NCBI GenBank assembly: GCA_964590945.1
Contig: CAZPXF010000031.1
Coordinates: 1-22,577, forward strand
Reading direction: 5' to 3'
Length of the DNA: 22,577 nt
From: CAZPXF01 sp964590945
Lineage (GTDB): Bacteria; Bacillota; Clostridia; Lachnospirales; Lachnospiraceae
The notes under the pieces are model-generated. The model was not told the DNA's origin, ran no database searches, and saw only the letters and a program-made list of their open reading frames with translations. Position numbers and translations under genes: made by a program. Shown in pieces: positions 22,562 to 22,577 of this stretch; the first letter of the stretch is position 1, and each line of letters starts with the position of its first letter.

Positions 22562-22577
22562 AGGAGGAATCAGAGAA
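22562..22577 (+). promoter_or_regulatory. Ribosome binding site of a gene beyond the window
   Basis: AGGAGG at 22562-22567 is followed by 10 bases without a start codon before the sequence ends, so a coding region should begin just past 22577. In many Firmicutes a peptidase of this kind is followed by efp (elongation factor P), but nothing of the product is visible here. Confidence 0.5.

Overview
The window looks like ordinary chromosome from a gut-type Firmicute of the family Lachnospiraceae (Clostridia). This rests on strong AGGAGG ribosome binding sites, TTG and GTG starts alongside ATG, tRNA genes without an encoded CCA end, a single-chain PurL of the clostridial/streptococcal type, a flavodiiron protein with rubredoxin partners, and a large sortase-type surface protein built from thioester, SpaA and VaFE domains. 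The family assignment is inference from gene content; no rRNA or species marker is present. I saw no insertion sequence, integrase, phage gene, CRISPR array or replication origin.

Layout. (1) Positions 1-3204, minus strand: a two-gene operon. The promoter-proximal gene encodes a three-part fusion of acyl-CoA dehydrogenase, the FAD domain of EtfA, and rubredoxin. The second encodes a flavodiiron protein (O2 or NO reductase). A perfect hairpin lies at 1-34. (2) Positions 3405-5951, plus strand: a secreted Tyr/Lys-rich beta-propeller-like protein, an iron-dependent alcohol dehydrogenase and RidA, closely spaced and probably one transcript. (3) Positions 6071-6515: a small HPr-like protein without the phosphocarrier histidine, preceded by a possible 16-codon leader ORF whose stop overlaps its TTG start, and followed by a strong terminator. 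(4) Positions 6610-9000: an XPD/DinG-type iron-sulfur helicase with an N-terminal RecB-like nuclease domain. (5) Positions 9026-13831: a LysR regulator transcribed divergently from purL. (6) Positions 13842-19184: the purL terminator, a dyad-rich promoter with a long leader, and a 1662-residue cell-wall adhesin. (7) Positions 19238-19537: tRNA-Val and tRNA-Met behind a perfect-consensus promoter, ending at a terminator. (8) Positions 19625-21293: ispF with a cysteine-bearing tail, overlapping an Eis-like acetyltransferase. (9) Positions 21328-22577: an M24 Xaa-Pro peptidase, followed at the window edge by the ribosome binding site of another gene.

How the parts may work together. The most suggestive unit is the first operon. 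Electrons from acyl-CoA oxidation could pass through two flavins to a covalently attached rubredoxin and then to the flavodiiron protein, which would couple acyl-CoA oxidation to oxygen removal in an anaerobe. The second is the adhesin, which combines the three known classes of self-made covalent bond in Gram-positive surface proteins (thioester, isopeptide, ester). The remaining genes are housekeeping: purine synthesis, isoprenoid synthesis, tRNA and DNA repair.
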